Source: Mesorhizobium caraganae (GTDB taxonomy: Bacteria; Pseudomonadota; Alphaproteobacteria; Rhizobiales; Rhizobiaceae). Taken from it: DNA of 64,000 bases. Under the pieces are notes generated by a model. That model was not told where the DNA came from, ran no database searches, and was given only the letters and a program-made list of their open reading frames with translations. Positions 8,496-17,206 of the stretch are shown here, piece after piece (position 1 is the first letter of the stretch; every line of letters starts with the position of its first letter). Made by a program: the position numbers and the translations under genes. The DNA lies in assembly GCF_016836705.1 (NCBI RefSeq), contig NZ_JAFCGY010000002.1, forward strand, positions 248,001 through 312,000, in the 5' to 3' direction.

Positions 8496-8831
8496 ATGAC
8501 AGACTCCCTGGCCGAACCAGACCACGCAAACCGCGCACCGCCCGAAAGCCGCGCGGTTGCCGCTCGCTTTGCAGCACTCTCACACCCGGCGCGCATCGAG
8601 ATCCTGAAACATCTGTCGGCCAGCAATTCCTGCTGCTGCCGCGAGGTCGTCGACCATCTCGACCTCGCGCAGTCCACCGTTTCCCAGCATCTGAAGATCC
8701 TGGTCGAGGCCGGCCTGGTCCGCTTCCAGCCCGACCGCCAGCGCTCGCGCTATGAGGTCGACCGCGCAGCGCTCGCGGACGTTTCCGCATCTTTGACCGC
8801 GCTCGTCAATTCCTGCTGCTACGGCCGCTGA
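8496..8831 (+). CDS. ArsR/SmtB-family metalloregulator
   Basis: A 111-residue winged helix-turn-helix repressor. The recognition region (REVVDHLDLAQSTVSQHLKIL, about 49-69) is typical of ArsR. It has a cysteine cluster SCCCRE at about 46-48, just before the recognition helices, and a second pair near the C-terminus (NSCCYG, 107-108). Cysteines here would suit a thiophilic metal or metalloid sensor, but this exact arrangement is not one I can match to a characterised site. The gene lies 24 bases before the Atm1-type exporter on the same strand, so co-transcription and autoregulation of that exporter are likely. Confidence 0.85.
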   Translation: MTDSLAEPDHANRAPPESRAVAARFAALSHPARIEILKHLSASNSCCCREVVDHLDLAQSTVSQHLKILVEAGLVRFQPDRQRSRYEVDRAALADVSASLTALVNSCCYGR

Positions 8832-8855
8832 ACTCCCACCCAAAAGGCAAGACAA

Positions 8856-10736
8856 GTGGCAGAAAAAACCGTCTCCGATAGCTCGACCTTCGGCACCTTG
8901 CGCAATCTGTGGCCGTATATGTGGCCGGCCGACCGCGCCGATCTCAGGGCACGCGTCACCTGGGCGACGCTGCTTCTGGTCGTTGCCAAGCTGACACTGG
9001 TTGCCGGACCCTATTTCTTCAAATGGGCGACCGATGCGCTGGCAGGCGACGCCAAGTCGCCGCCGCCGCTACCGTCCTTCCTGCTGGCGCCGGTCATGCT
9101 GGTCGTCGCCTACAATGTCGTGCGGCTGGTGCAGCTCGGCTTCAACCAGCTGCGCGACGCGCTGTTTGCCCGCGTCGGCCAGTATGCGGTGCGCCAGCTC
9201 GCTTTCCGCACCTTCGTCCACATGCACCAGCTGTCGCTGCGCTTTCACCTTGAGCGCCGCACCGGCGGCCTGTCGCGCATCATCGAGCGCGGCACCAAGG
9301 GCATCGAGACGATCGTGCGCTTCATTATGCTCAACACAGCGCCGACCATTCTCGAATTCGCGCTGACCACAGGCATCTTCGCCTACACCTATGGCTGGAA
9401 ATATGTGGCTGTGGTGGCGCTCACCGTCTGGCTCTATGTCTGGTTCACGGTGCGTGCCAGCGACTGGCGCATCTCGATCCGCCGCGACATGAACGACAGC
9501 GACACCGACGCCAACACCAAGGCGATCGATTCGCTGCTCAACTACGAGACCGTCAAATACTTCAACAATGAGGGTATGGAAGCCGAGCGCTTCGACCGGT
9601 CGATGGCGCGCTATGAGATGGCCGCGACCCGGATCTGGACCTCGCTCGGCTGGCTGAATTTCGGCCAGGGCATCATCTTCGGCCTCGGCACCGTCATTGT
9701 CATGTGCATGTCGGCGCTGGAGGTGCAGGCCGGCACGCAGAGCGTCGGCGATTTCGTCTTCATCAACGCCATGCTGGTGCAGCTGTCGGTGCCGCTCAAT
9801 TTCATTGGCTTCATCTATCGCGAAATCCGCCAGGGCCTGACCGACATCGAGCAGATGTTCGACCTGCTCGACGTGCCGCAGGAGATCACCGACAAGCCCG
9901 ATGCCAGGCCGCTTGCCGTCTCGGCCGGCAAGGTCGAGTTTCGCGACGTGCATTTTGCCTATGATCCGAGCCGCAAGATCCTGAAGGGCATCTCCTTCGA
10001 GGTTCCGGCCGGCAAGACGGTGGCCATTGTCGGCCCGTCGGGCGCCGGCAAGTCGACCATCTCGCGGCTGCTGTTCCGCTTCTATGACGTCCAGGGCGGC
10101 CAGGTGCTGATCGACGGCCAGGATGTCCGTGATGTGACGCAGGAGAGCCTGCGCGGCGCGATCGGCATGGTGCCGCAGGACACCGTGCTGTTCAACGACA
10201 CAATCGCCTACAACATCCGCTACGGCCGCATCGGCGCCAGCGAGGAGGATATGCAGAAGGCCGCCGAGCTTGCTCAGATCGGCCCGTTCATCGAACGGCT
10301 GCCGGAAGGCTATCGCTCGATGGTCGGCGAGCGCGGGCTGAAACTGTCGGGCGGCGAAAAGCAGCGCGTGGCGATCGCCCGCACCATTTTGAAGGCGCCG
10401 CCGATCCTGATGCTCGACGAGGCGACCTCGGCGCTGGACAGCCACACAGAGCAGGAAATCCAGGCAGCGCTCGACCTGGTCAGCAAGGGCCGCACCACCA
10501 TCGTCATTGCCCACCGGCTGTCGACGGTAATCACGGCCGACGAGATCATCGTGCTCAAGGACGGCGAGATCGCCGAACGCGGCACCCATGCCGAGCTGAT
10601 GCGCCAACACGGCCTCTACGCCTCGATGTGGGACCGCCAGCGCGAAGCGACGGAAGCCGAAGAGAGGCTGCGGATTGCGCGCGAGAGCGATGAGCTCGGG
10701 GTGATTGTGCGCAGAAGGACTTCGGAGGTGAGTTAA
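8856..10736 (+). CDS. Atm1/HMT-type ABC exporter (fused permease-ATPase)
   Basis: A 626-residue half-transporter of the ABCB7/Atm1 class, which in characterised homologues exports glutathione-linked sulfur or metal compounds across the inner membrane. Residues 1-330 form a six-helix membrane domain. The ATPase domain has Walker A (GPSGAGKST, near 392-400), signature (LSGGEKQRVAIAR) and Walker B (ILMLDEATSALD) with the H-loop (IVIAHRLST). A GTG start fits the spacing to the ArsR gene upstream. The regulator partner suggests a role in metal or metalloid tolerance; a housekeeping role in cytosolic Fe-S export is the alternative. All ATPase motifs are intact. Confidence 0.88.
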   Translation: MAEKTVSDSSTFGTLRNLWPYMWPADRADLRARVTWATLLLVVAKLTLVAGPYFFKWATDALAGDAKSPPPLPSFLLAPVMLVVAYNVVRLVQLGFNQLRDALFARVGQYAVRQLAFRTFVHMHQLSLRFHLERRTGGLSRIIERGTKGIETIVRFIMLNTAPTILEFALTTGIFAYTYGWKYVAVVALTVWLYVWFTVRASDWRISIRRDMNDSDTDANTKAIDSLLNYETVKYFNNEGMEAERFDRSMARYEMAATRIWTSLGWLNFGQGIIFGLGTVIVMCMSALEVQAGTQSVGDFVFINAMLVQLSVPLNFIGFIYREIRQGLTDIEQMFDLLDVPQEITDKPDARPLAVSAGKVEFRDVHFAYDPSRKILKGISFEVPAGKTVAIVGPSGAGKSTISRLLFRFYDVQGGQVLIDGQDVRDVTQESLRGAIGMVPQDTVLFNDTIAYNIRYGRIGASEEDMQKAAELAQIGPFIERLPEGYRSMVGERGLKLSGGEKQRVAIARTILKAPPILMLDEATSALDSHTEQEIQAALDLVSKGRTTIVIAHRLSTVITADEIIVLKDGEIAERGTHAELMRQHGLYASMWDRQREATEAEERLRIARESDELGVIVRRRTSEVS

Positions 10737-10750
10737 GCGGTGGAGCGCCA

Positions 10751-10888
10751 ATCTCCCCCCTTGAGGGGGAGATGTCGCCGGGGTCGTTGCGCGTGGAGCG
10801 CTAACCTTCATCGCTCGCAAGAAGGTCGCGTCCAGCCGAACCGACCCCCTCTGGCCTGCCGGCCATCTCCCCCTCAAGGGGGGAGATT
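10751..10888. repeat. MITE-like intergenic repeat, family A copy 2
   Basis: The same inverted arms and core as 8281-8432, in the same orientation. It begins 12 bases after the ABC exporter stop. The left arm is shorter (the CGCCGGAGGCG segment is partly lost). Confidence 0.85.
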
Positions 10889-10930
10889 TGCAGCGTCGCT
10901 GCCGCGCCACCCTTCACCAAAAATTCCCTC

Positions 10931-10960
10931 TTGACCTCAACCTAAGTTGAGATCGCAAAC
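10931..10960 (+). promoter_or_regulatory. SoxR-like (MerR-family) operator/promoter
   Basis: TTGACCTCAACCTAAGTTGAG contains a perfect CTCAAC-N4-GTTGAG palindrome (10936-10951) right after a TTGAC -35 element. This is the layout of promoters activated by MerR-type regulators. The half-sites CCTCAA and TTGAGA agree in 11 of 12 positions with the SoxR box (CCTCAA-N6-TTGAGG). It lies 60 bases upstream of the small monooxygenase gene at 11011. No soxR gene is visible in the window. Confidence 0.65.
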
Positions 10961-11010
10961 CCGTTCCTGAGCCACCGAACCCAAGTCGTTCAAGAACGGA
11001 GACAATTGAA

Positions 11011-11358
11011 ATGGATCAACTCAATCAACAGCTTGGCAGTGAAGCCGTGTTCAGGGTCGACAAATTCGTCGTTCCTGCCGAGGCACGCGAAGAGATCCTC
11101 AGCAAAGTCAGGGCAACGCATGAATTGCTGCGTCTGCAGCAAGGCTTCGTGCGGGATTTCGTGCTCGAGCAATTCTCGGGACCGGGCGAATTCAACCTCG
11201 TCACCATCGTCGAATGGCAAAACCAGGCGGCCGTCGACAATGTCGTGCCGATCGTCAAGGCGGCACAGGAACGGGCAGGCTTCGACCGGCAGGCGACGCT
11301 GACCCGGCTCGGTGTTCGTGCCGATATCGCAAACTATCAGCGGATTCCGGGACTATAA
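11011..11358 (+). CDS. antibiotic-biosynthesis-monooxygenase (ABM) domain protein
   Basis: A 115-residue dimeric alpha+beta barrel protein of the ABM superfamily, whose members include cofactor-free quinone-forming monooxygenases. Seen: FRVDKFVVPAEAREEILSKV, then a helix with THELLRLQQGFVRDFVLEQ and the strand FNLVTIVEWQNQAAVDN. The fold assignment is good but the substrate is unknown. A GGAGAC ribosome site precedes the ATG. The gene sits behind a SoxR-like box, which suggests induction by redox-cycling compounds, consistent with known SoxR regulons outside enterics that contain small monooxygenases. Its end overlaps the convergent SMP-30 gene by 22 bases. Confidence 0.75.
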   Translation: MDQLNQQLGSEAVFRVDKFVVPAEAREEILSKVRATHELLRLQQGFVRDFVLEQFSGPGEFNLVTIVEWQNQAAVDNVVPIVKAAQERAGFDRQATLTRLGVRADIANYQRIPGL

Positions 11359-12215
11359 GACGGCCAGCCCGCGCCAGGTGCAGGCGCTTCGGCGCTCAGC
11401 ACCTGGCCGGTGCGCGCATCGCCGATCATGTGTTCGAAGCCGCGCCATTCGGCGGCGGCGATGAACAAGATTCTGCCGTCGGGTCCGCCCAGCATGCAGG
11501 CAAAGCAGCCGCGATCGACTGCAACGGTCTGCAGGACCTCACCACCCTCGCGCACCCGCACGCAGCGCTTGTTGGGAACATCCGCATACCAGGCAGCACC
11601 GTCGGCATCGAGGCAGATGCCGTCGGGAAAGCCATCGAGATCGGCCCATACGCGGCGGTTGGCAAGGCTGCCGTCCGCAGCGATGTCGAAAGCGGTCAGT
11701 CGGTTGGCGTGCGATTCCGCGATGATCAGTGTCTTGTTGTCGGGCGTCACGGCCATGCCGTTGGCGAAGGCGATGTTGTCCGCCACCTGGCGGATTGTGC
11801 CGTCGGGCGTGATCAGCACTATGGTGCCCGGCCCGAAATGCTCGCCCGGCGCCGGCGCTGGCCCGCCGCCATTGACATAGATATTGGCGCGCCCGTCGAC
11901 GACGATCTCGTTCCAAGGGGTGTTCGACAGCGATCGAAGATCGGCATGGGTGGCAAGCGTTCCATCCAACTCCTGCCGCAGCAGCAATCCTTCGCGCCCC
12001 GACATGACCAGCAGCCGTCCGTCCGTCCGCCAATCGATGGAATAGGGCAGGGTGGCCGATATTTTGAGCATGATCTCGCTGTTGCCATCGGTATCGACGG
12101 CGACGATCTCGCCGGTGCCCCAGTTGCAGAGCCACAGCCGTCCGTCATGCCAGCGCGGCGATTCGCCGAAAGCGAGGCCTTCAGCAACAAGCCGCATTTG
12201 AGTGGGGTTTTGCAT
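11337..12215 (-). CDS. SMP-30/gluconolactonase/LRE-family protein
   Basis: A 292-residue six-bladed beta-propeller, expected to be a metal-dependent lactonase acting on sugar lactones. The N-terminal LAFGESPRWHDGRLWLCNW carries the family's metal-binding Glu. The central VVDGRANIYVNGGG, NGMAVTPDNKTLIIAESHANRL and PDGICLDADGAAWYADV segments carry the conserved Asn and Asp ligands. No signal peptide, so probably cytoplasmic. The gene is convergent with, and overlaps, the ABM gene. The sugar substrate cannot be told from sequence. Confidence 0.85.
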   Translation of the reverse strand: MQNPTQMRLVAEGLAFGESPRWHDGRLWLCNWGTGEIVAVDTDGNSEIMLKISATLPYSIDWRTDGRLLVMSGREGLLLRQELDGTLATHADLRSLSNTPWNEIVVDGRANIYVNGGGPAPAPGEHFGPGTIVLITPDGTIRQVADNIAFANGMAVTPDNKTLIIAESHANRLTAFDIAADGSLANRRVWADLDGFPDGICLDADGAAWYADVPNKRCVRVREGGEVLQTVAVDRGCFACMLGGPDGRILFIAAAEWRGFEHMIGDARTGQVLSAEAPAPGAGWPSYSPGIR

Positions 12216-12446
12216 TTGGGAAACTCCTTGTTGTGAGCGTCTTCATGGCAAGGACGAAGATCGCTCACCAAGGACGGGCGAGGGGGCGGTTCGCCGACAG
12301 CAGGTTTACCGATCTTTCGCTCGGGAAGAACGTTCCGGCCGCGCCCGATGCAGCCTTGCCCAATGTTGCGTTGCGACAGCGGAGCCTTTCCGGTATTGAG
12401 GCCGGACCTGAAACAGGGACCGCCCCCATCCTATGAGCCCCATCCG

Positions 12447-13145
12447 ATGAGCCTCGTCGACTCGGTCAAGAATGCCTTCGTTCCGATCCATCGCGAGGGC
12501 TATCCGTTCATCGCCGCCTTCGGCGCGGGCACGCTGTTCCTCGGTTATTTCTCCTCGGTGCTGTTCTGGATCGGCCTGATCCTGACCGCCTGGTGTGTGT
12601 ACTTCTTCCGCGATCCCGAGCGCGTCACGCCGGTCGACGACCGGCTGGTGGTCAGTCCCGCCGACGGCATCATCTCGGCGGTCGGGCCGGCGGTGCCGCC
12701 GCGCGAGCTCGGCCTCGGCAACACCGAGATGACCCGTATCTCGGTGTTCATGAACGTCTTTTCCTGTCACGTGAACCGCGCCCCAGTGCGCGGCCGCATC
12801 ACGAAAATCGAGCACCGGCCGGGCAAATTCCTCAACGCCGAACTCGACAAGGCAAGTTCGGAAAATGAGCGCAACGGCCTGGTCATCGACAGCCCCAACG
12901 GCACCGTCGCCGCCGTGCAGATTGCCGGCCTGCTGGCGCGGCGCATCGTCTGCTGGGCCGAGACCGGCGGCTCGATCGCCATCGGCGAACGCTTCGGCCT
13001 GATCCGCTTCGGCTCGCGCGTCGACGTCTTCCTGCCTTCCACCGCCGTGCCGCGCGTCGCCGTCGGTCAGACCGCGGTCGGCGGCGAAACGGTACTCGCC
13101 GAGTTCGGCGGCATCGCCGCAACCCCGCTCGTCAGGATCTCGTAA
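12447..13145 (+). CDS. psd: phosphatidylserine decarboxylase proenzyme
   Basis: Decarboxylates phosphatidylserine to phosphatidylethanolamine at the inner membrane. The 232-residue protein is the short type found in rhizobia. It has an N-terminal hydrophobic hairpin (about 20-55) and the autocleavage site at RFGSRVD, where Gly189-Ser190 would be split to give the pyruvoyl group. The start at 12447 ([20 protein letters not shown]) matches the family; an in-frame codon at 12348 would add 33 residues with no resemblance. The gene pssA, which makes its substrate, begins 2 bases after the stop, so the two form an operon. Confidence 0.9.
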   Translation: MSLVDSVKNAFVPIHREGYPFIAAFGAGTLFLGYFSSVLFWIGLILTAWCVYFFRDPERVTPVDDRLVVSPADGIISAVGPAVPPRELGLGNTEMTRISVFMNVFSCHVNRAPVRGRITKIEHRPGKFLNAELDKASSENERNGLVIDSPNGTVAAVQIAGLLARRIVCWAETGGSIAIGERFGLIRFGSRVDVFLPSTAVPRVAVGQTAVGGETVLAEFGGIAATPLVRIS

Positions 13146-13147
13146 GC

Positions 13148-13963
13148 GTGGGCGCGCCGTTCAAAAAATTCGAGGCACACGGCAGCGGCGGCCCGCGCAT
13201 CCGCGAGATCCCGATGCGCATGGTGCTGCCCAATCTGGTCACCGTGCTTGCCATCTGCGCCGGGCTGTCCGGGATCCGCTTCGGCTTCGAAGGCCGTTTC
13301 GAGCCGGCGGTGGTGATGGTGCTGCTCGCCGCCTTCCTCGACGGCATAGACGGGCGCCTGGCGCGCATGCTGAAGGCGACGTCCAAATTCGGCGCGCAGA
13401 TGGATTCGCTGGCCGACATCGTCAATTTCGGCGTCGCGCCCGCTTTGGTGCTCTATGCCTTCCTGCTCGACCGCGCAGGATCGCCGGGCTGGATCGCGGT
13501 GCTGCTGTTCGCCATCGCCTGCGGCTTACGGCTCGCGCGCTTCAACGTGCTCGACGAGGACAATGATCGCCCGATCTGGCAGAGCGAATATTTCGTCGGC
13601 GTACCAGCGCCGGCAGGCGCCGTGCTGGTCATGCTGCCGCTCTATCTGTCGTTCCTGCGCGTTGGCGTTGAGCCCAGCCGCCCGGCCGCCTTCGTCGCCA
13701 CCGGCTTCACCATCCTGGTTGCCTTCCTGCTGGTCAGCCGGCTGCCGGTCTACTCCGGCAAAAGCCTGAAAGTGCCGGGCGACAAGGTGCTGCCGATCAT
13801 CCTCGCGGTCGTGCTCTACGTGCTGCTGTTGATGACCTATCCCTGGTACACGCTGACCGCCTCGGTCGCGGGCTATCTCATCTTCCTGCCGTTTTCCGTG
13901 CGGGCGTACTCGAAACGTGCCAAGCGCGAAGGCGAGAAGGTTCCACCTTCGGATATTGGCTGA
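13148..13963 (+). CDS. pssA: CDP-diacylglycerol-serine O-phosphatidyltransferase
   Basis: Joins CDP-diacylglycerol and serine to make phosphatidylserine, the substrate of the upstream psd product. The 271-residue integral membrane protein has about eight hydrophobic helices. Its CDP-alcohol phosphatidyltransferase signature is complete: DGIDGRLARMLKATSKFGAQ followed by MDSLAD, giving the DG-x2-AR-x8-G-x3-D-x3-D pattern around residues 69-90. It starts with GTG 2 bases after psd. Preceded by no separate promoter that I can see. Confidence 0.9.
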   Translation: MGAPFKKFEAHGSGGPRIREIPMRMVLPNLVTVLAICAGLSGIRFGFEGRFEPAVVMVLLAAFLDGIDGRLARMLKATSKFGAQMDSLADIVNFGVAPALVLYAFLLDRAGSPGWIAVLLFAIACGLRLARFNVLDEDNDRPIWQSEYFVGVPAPAGAVLVMLPLYLSFLRVGVEPSRPAAFVATGFTILVAFLLVSRLPVYSGKSLKVPGDKVLPIILAVVLYVLLLMTYPWYTLTASVAGYLIFLPFSVRAYSKRAKREGEKVPPSDIG

Positions 13964-14133
13964 CAGGCCCCTGCCGGAACCTGCCGGGCATCTTGACCGT
14001 TGTGTCTCTATGGACGACCGGGAGAAGCCATCGCGCTATATCGGTAGGCATGAGCGGCGAGGTGCGGCGTCGCCGAAACGCTAATCTCGCAAGCGACTTG
14101 CGTCAGGCAGGCCCTGGAGAAGAGCGAGGAGAA

Positions 14134-14397
14134 ATGGCTGTCATCCTTATCGGCGCGTTGCTCACTGTCGCTGGCGTTGTGTACATGGCGGGCGCGGTCA
14201 TCGGGCGCGGGCGGCTCAGCGATCCGAAGTCCTCTCCCGCGACGCCGGATCGCCCAGCGCCAAATCTCGCAACGACAGGCCCGACACTTGAGCCGCGGCG
14301 GCGCGGGCTCGGTTTCTTCGGCCTGTCGCAGAACTGGCCGGGCCTGCTGATGATGGGGGTCGGTCTTATCATGCTGTTGTCGGCGGCGGTCTTTTAG
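14134..14397 (+). CDS. small membrane protein, unknown function
   Basis: I do not recognise this 87-residue protein. It starts with a hydrophobic helix (MAVILIGALLTVAGVVYMAGAVIG), has a proline-rich hydrophilic middle, and ends with a second helix (WPGLLMMGVGLIMLLSAAVF), so both ends are probably in the inner membrane. The ATG at 14134 has an excellent AGCGAGGAG ribosome site and is preferred to an in-frame codon at 13993. It lies between pssA and the convergent acyltransferase/synthetase gene; the lipid-gene neighbourhood is suggestive only. Confidence 0.65.
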   Translation: MAVILIGALLTVAGVVYMAGAVIGRGRLSDPKSSPATPDRPAPNLATTGPTLEPRRRGLGFFGLSQNWPGLLMMGVGLIMLLSAAVF

Positions 14398-14408
14398 GCG
14401 AGGGACTC

Positions 14409-16631
14409 TCAGGCCGCAGCACTCAGCCCCAGCCGATCGATCGCCAATTTGCGGGTCGAGACATAGTCGGTCTTGCCGGAGCCCAGCACCGGGATCTCCT
14501 CGACCTTGACGATGTCGTTGGGCACCATCAGCTCGGCCGCACCCGCCTTCTTGCCGAAGGCGCGCAGTTCCTCCGGATCGGCGTCGTCGGCGGTGGTGAC
14601 CAGCACGATGCGCTCGCCGCGCCTTTTGTCGGGCACCGCCACCGCGGCGTGGCGCTCTTCCGGCCATAGCGACTGCACCAGCATCTCGACCGCGCCGAGC
14701 GATACCATCTCGCCGGCTATCTTGGCGAAGCGTTTGGCCCGGCCGCGAATGGTGATGAAGCCCTCGCGGTCGACCGAGACGATGTCGCCGGTGTCATGCC
14801 AGCCGTCCAGCGGCTGCAATTCGCCGGGGCGGTCCGCCGTCATGTAGCCCATCATCAAATTCGGCCCGTCGAGCCACAGCCTGCCGGCGCCTTCGATGCC
14901 CTCGACCGGTTCCAGCTTCATGCGCATCGCCGGCAACGGCCGCCCGACCGTGCCGTCGCGGCCATGGATGGCGGTGTTGACGGCAACCACGGGAGCTGCC
15001 TCCGTCAGCCCGAACCCCTCGATGATCGAGGCATCGAAGCGCTCGCGGTAGACGCGGCGCGTCTCCGGCTTCACCGCTTCGGCGCCGGCAACGACGAAGC
15101 GCAGGCTGGAGAAATCGCCATCCTTGGCGGTGCGGGCATAATTGGCGAGGAAGGTGTCGGTGCCGAACATGACGGTCGGCTTCACCTTGCGCGCGATCTC
15201 CGGGATGATCTTGTAGTGCAGCGGCGAGGGGTAGAGGAACAGCTTTACCCCGGTCACCAAAGGCAGGATGGTGCCGCCGGTCAGGCCGAAAGAGTGAAAC
15301 ACCGGCAGAACGTTGAGCAGTATGTCGGATGGCGAGATGGTAATGCGCGCCTCGGCCTGCATGGCATTGGCGTGGAGATTGCGGTGCGACAGCACCACGG
15401 CCTTGGGCGTGCCTTCCGAGCCTGAAGTGAACAGGATCACGGCCGGCTTGGCAGCGTCCTGCCGTTGCAGCGGGAACCGCCACAGCACTGCGGCGGTGAG
15501 CTTTTCCAGCGCGGTGATACTTGCGCGCACATCCTCCAGCCACAGCATTTTGGCGCCGCCGGCCTCGACCGCGGCGATGATGTCGGCAATCCCGGCCTTC
15601 TCGACGAACGCGCGCGATGAGATGACGGTGCGGATGACCGCCGTGCGCACCGCGGCGGTAACGCTCGCCGGCCCGGCGGTGTAGTTGATCAACGCCGATA
15701 CCCGGCCGGCCGAAAGCAGGCCGACAAAGGACAGCACCACGCCATTGGCGTTGGGCAGCAACACCCCGACCGCTTCGCCCGGTGCTGTCACCGCCTCGAA
15801 ACGGCGGCCGAGCACGCGCGCGCCGATGAACATTTTTCGGTAGCTGAGCGAGCCGCTGATCACATCCTCGATGATCGGATGCGAGGCACCGGTGCGGTCC
15901 GCTGCATCGCGTATGGCGAGGAACAGGCCGCGATCGAGGTTGCTGCCGAAAAGCCTGGCCTCGGCGATGCGGTCGAACAGCGCATTGGTGTTGGAAGCCT
16001 GGTCGGGATTGCGCGCCACCAGTTCGGCAATCGTCATCGGCTCCAGCACGCTGATCGACAGTTGTGGGAACCAGTGGCGGGGCGCCCGGTCCTTTGGCGT
16101 CAAGGACACCGGCAGGTCGCGCGCGCCGGCGACGAAGATCGGCACGATGGTGGCGTCGGCCTGCATGGCTATGCGGGTAACTGCACGGAAGAGGCGAAAT
16201 GACTTCACATCGGGCTCGACGTCGTCGGGCAGATAGACGGCAAGCCGGCCTTTGCCCTTCAGCACCCTGACCAGCCGGCGGCTGACGAACAAATGCTCGG
16301 CGTTGAAGGCAATGGTGCGGCCAAGCTCGCGCCATGGCTCGAGCCAGAGCGAGCGCGCCGACGCCTCGTCCAAGATGTGCAGCGTGTCGTCAGGCAGCAG
16401 CGACAGCATCAGTGCCGGCTCGAAGCGCGACTGGTGCGAGACCACATAGATCACCGGCGTCGGCGCGTTGCGGGCAATGCGGATGCGCCGGTCCTCGATC
16501 TGGTAGGCAAGCTTGAACGGCACGTAGAGCAGCGCCTGGGTGAAGCGCAGGTCGAGGCGAAAGGTCTCGATCGCGGCAATCAGCAGCCAGGCCAGCACGA
16601 GGCCTGCAAGCAGCGCCAGTGTCAGGATCAT
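14409..16631 (-). CDS. fused acyltransferase / acyl-ACP synthetase (Aas-like)
   Basis: A 740-residue two-part protein like E. coli Aas: an N-terminal PlsC-type lysophospholipid acyltransferase domain (about 1-250) and a C-terminal AMP-forming acyl-activating domain (about 270-740). The synthetase has the P-loop ILFTSGSEGTPKAVVLSHRN, the FGLTEAAPVVAVN motif and the WHDTGDIVSVDREGF motif. Expected to reacylate lysophospholipids at the inner membrane. Oddity: the acyltransferase motif is HQSRFE (H66-x4-E71) instead of the usual H-x4-D, so that half may be altered or weak. The ATG at 16631 starts at the membrane anchor MILTLALLAG; an upstream codon at 16697 is less likely. Confidence 0.82.
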   Translation of the reverse strand: MILTLALLAGLVLAWLLIAAIETFRLDLRFTQALLYVPFKLAYQIEDRRIRIARNAPTPVIYVVSHQSRFEPALMLSLLPDDTLHILDEASARSLWLEPWRELGRTIAFNAEHLFVSRRLVRVLKGKGRLAVYLPDDVEPDVKSFRLFRAVTRIAMQADATIVPIFVAGARDLPVSLTPKDRAPRHWFPQLSISVLEPMTIAELVARNPDQASNTNALFDRIAEARLFGSNLDRGLFLAIRDAADRTGASHPIIEDVISGSLSYRKMFIGARVLGRRFEAVTAPGEAVGVLLPNANGVVLSFVGLLSAGRVSALINYTAGPASVTAAVRTAVIRTVISSRAFVEKAGIADIIAAVEAGGAKMLWLEDVRASITALEKLTAAVLWRFPLQRQDAAKPAVILFTSGSEGTPKAVVLSHRNLHANAMQAEARITISPSDILLNVLPVFHSFGLTGGTILPLVTGVKLFLYPSPLHYKIIPEIARKVKPTVMFGTDTFLANYARTAKDGDFSSLRFVVAGAEAVKPETRRVYRERFDASIIEGFGLTEAAPVVAVNTAIHGRDGTVGRPLPAMRMKLEPVEGIEGAGRLWLDGPNLMMGYMTADRPGELQPLDGWHDTGDIVSVDREGFITIRGRAKRFAKIAGEMVSLGAVEMLVQSLWPEERHAAVAVPDKRRGERIVLVTTADDADPEELRAFGKKAGAAELMVPNDIVKVEEIPVLGSGKTDYVSTRKLAIDRLGLSAAA

Positions 16632-16732
16632 GCCGCGTCTCTCCCAACGTTCCGGTATCGCGGCTCTTCGTCCGCTTCGCAGCAGAGGGTAACGCAATGG
16701 GGGGCAAGGTCAATGTCGAGCGTTTTTCCTTC

Positions 16733-16796
16733 TCCCCGTTCACGGGGAGAAGGTGCCCGAAGGGCGGATGAGGGGCGGCGCTGCGCTCGTTGGCTT
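16733..16796. repeat. intergenic repeat, family B single arm
   Basis: CTTCTCCCCG-TTCA-CGGGGAGAAG is a perfect hairpin followed by GTGCCCGAAGGGCGGATGAGGGGCGGCGCT. The same sequence type forms both arms of the element at 61027-61215. Only one arm is present here, and it sits just past the tautomerase stop. Confidence 0.75.
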
Positions 16797-16798
16797 CC

Positions 16799-17206
16799 TC
16801 ACGCCGCCTTCAGTCTTCCGCTAATGAACCGGAACTCCTGGCTCTTGCCGCCATAACCGTAGGCAGCCGCTGGCACCTCGTGCACGAAAGCATAGCTCTC
16901 CTCATGCACGCCACCCAGCAACTGGCCAAAGGTAGCAAAGATCGCCTTCAGATAGGCCTCCAGTTCCAGCTTGGTGTTGGTGCCGTCAACCACCTTGATG
17001 TCGAGCCAGAAGGTGTTGGAGCCGTGCTCGGCCAGCGACTTGCCGCCGGCGAACCAGTGCTGCGGGTCGACATAGCTGACGGCGACGGCGGTGATCGTCG
17101 GATCCTTGCGCAGATGGGTTGCGGTCAGCTCAGTGATTTCCTTGGCAATTGTCGCGGACAGCTTGGCGTCGGGCTTGCCGGTGGCGCTGATGTTGATGAT
17201 CGGCAT
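16799..17206 (-). CDS. tautomerase (4-oxalocrotonate tautomerase superfamily)
   Basis: A 135-residue protein starting MPIINISATGKP; the proline exposed after Met removal is the catalytic base of this superfamily. Longer than the 62-residue 4-OT monomers, it is more like fused or MIF/CaaD-sized members. The residues AVSYVDPQHWFAGG and YGYGGKSQEFRF are consistent with a second beta-alpha-beta unit. The reaction and substrate are unknown. It is transcribed divergently from the LysR gene at 17319 across 112 bases, so it is the likely target of that regulator. Confidence 0.8.
   Translation of the reverse strand: MPIINISATGKPDAKLSATIAKEITELTATHLRKDPTITAVAVSYVDPQHWFAGGKSLAEHGSNTFWLDIKVVDGTNTKLELEAYLKAIFATFGQLLGGVHEESYAFVHEVPAAAYGYGGKSQEFRFISGRLKAA

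Noticed and set aside
9069..10910. 613-codon open frame antisense to the ABC exporter
   Set aside because: It is the mirror of a well-supported ABC transporter in GC-rich DNA; composition is His/Arg/Asp-rich without any domain, and it spans a repeat element.
12433..12450. five-codon upstream reading frame (MSPIR) whose stop overlaps the psd start
   Set aside because: No ribosome site of its own; easily a chance arrangement, though coupling cannot be excluded.
14008..14667. 219-codon minus-strand frame across the small membrane protein gene
   Set aside because: It overlaps the 3' end of the acyl-ACP synthetase gene in another frame and has no family match.
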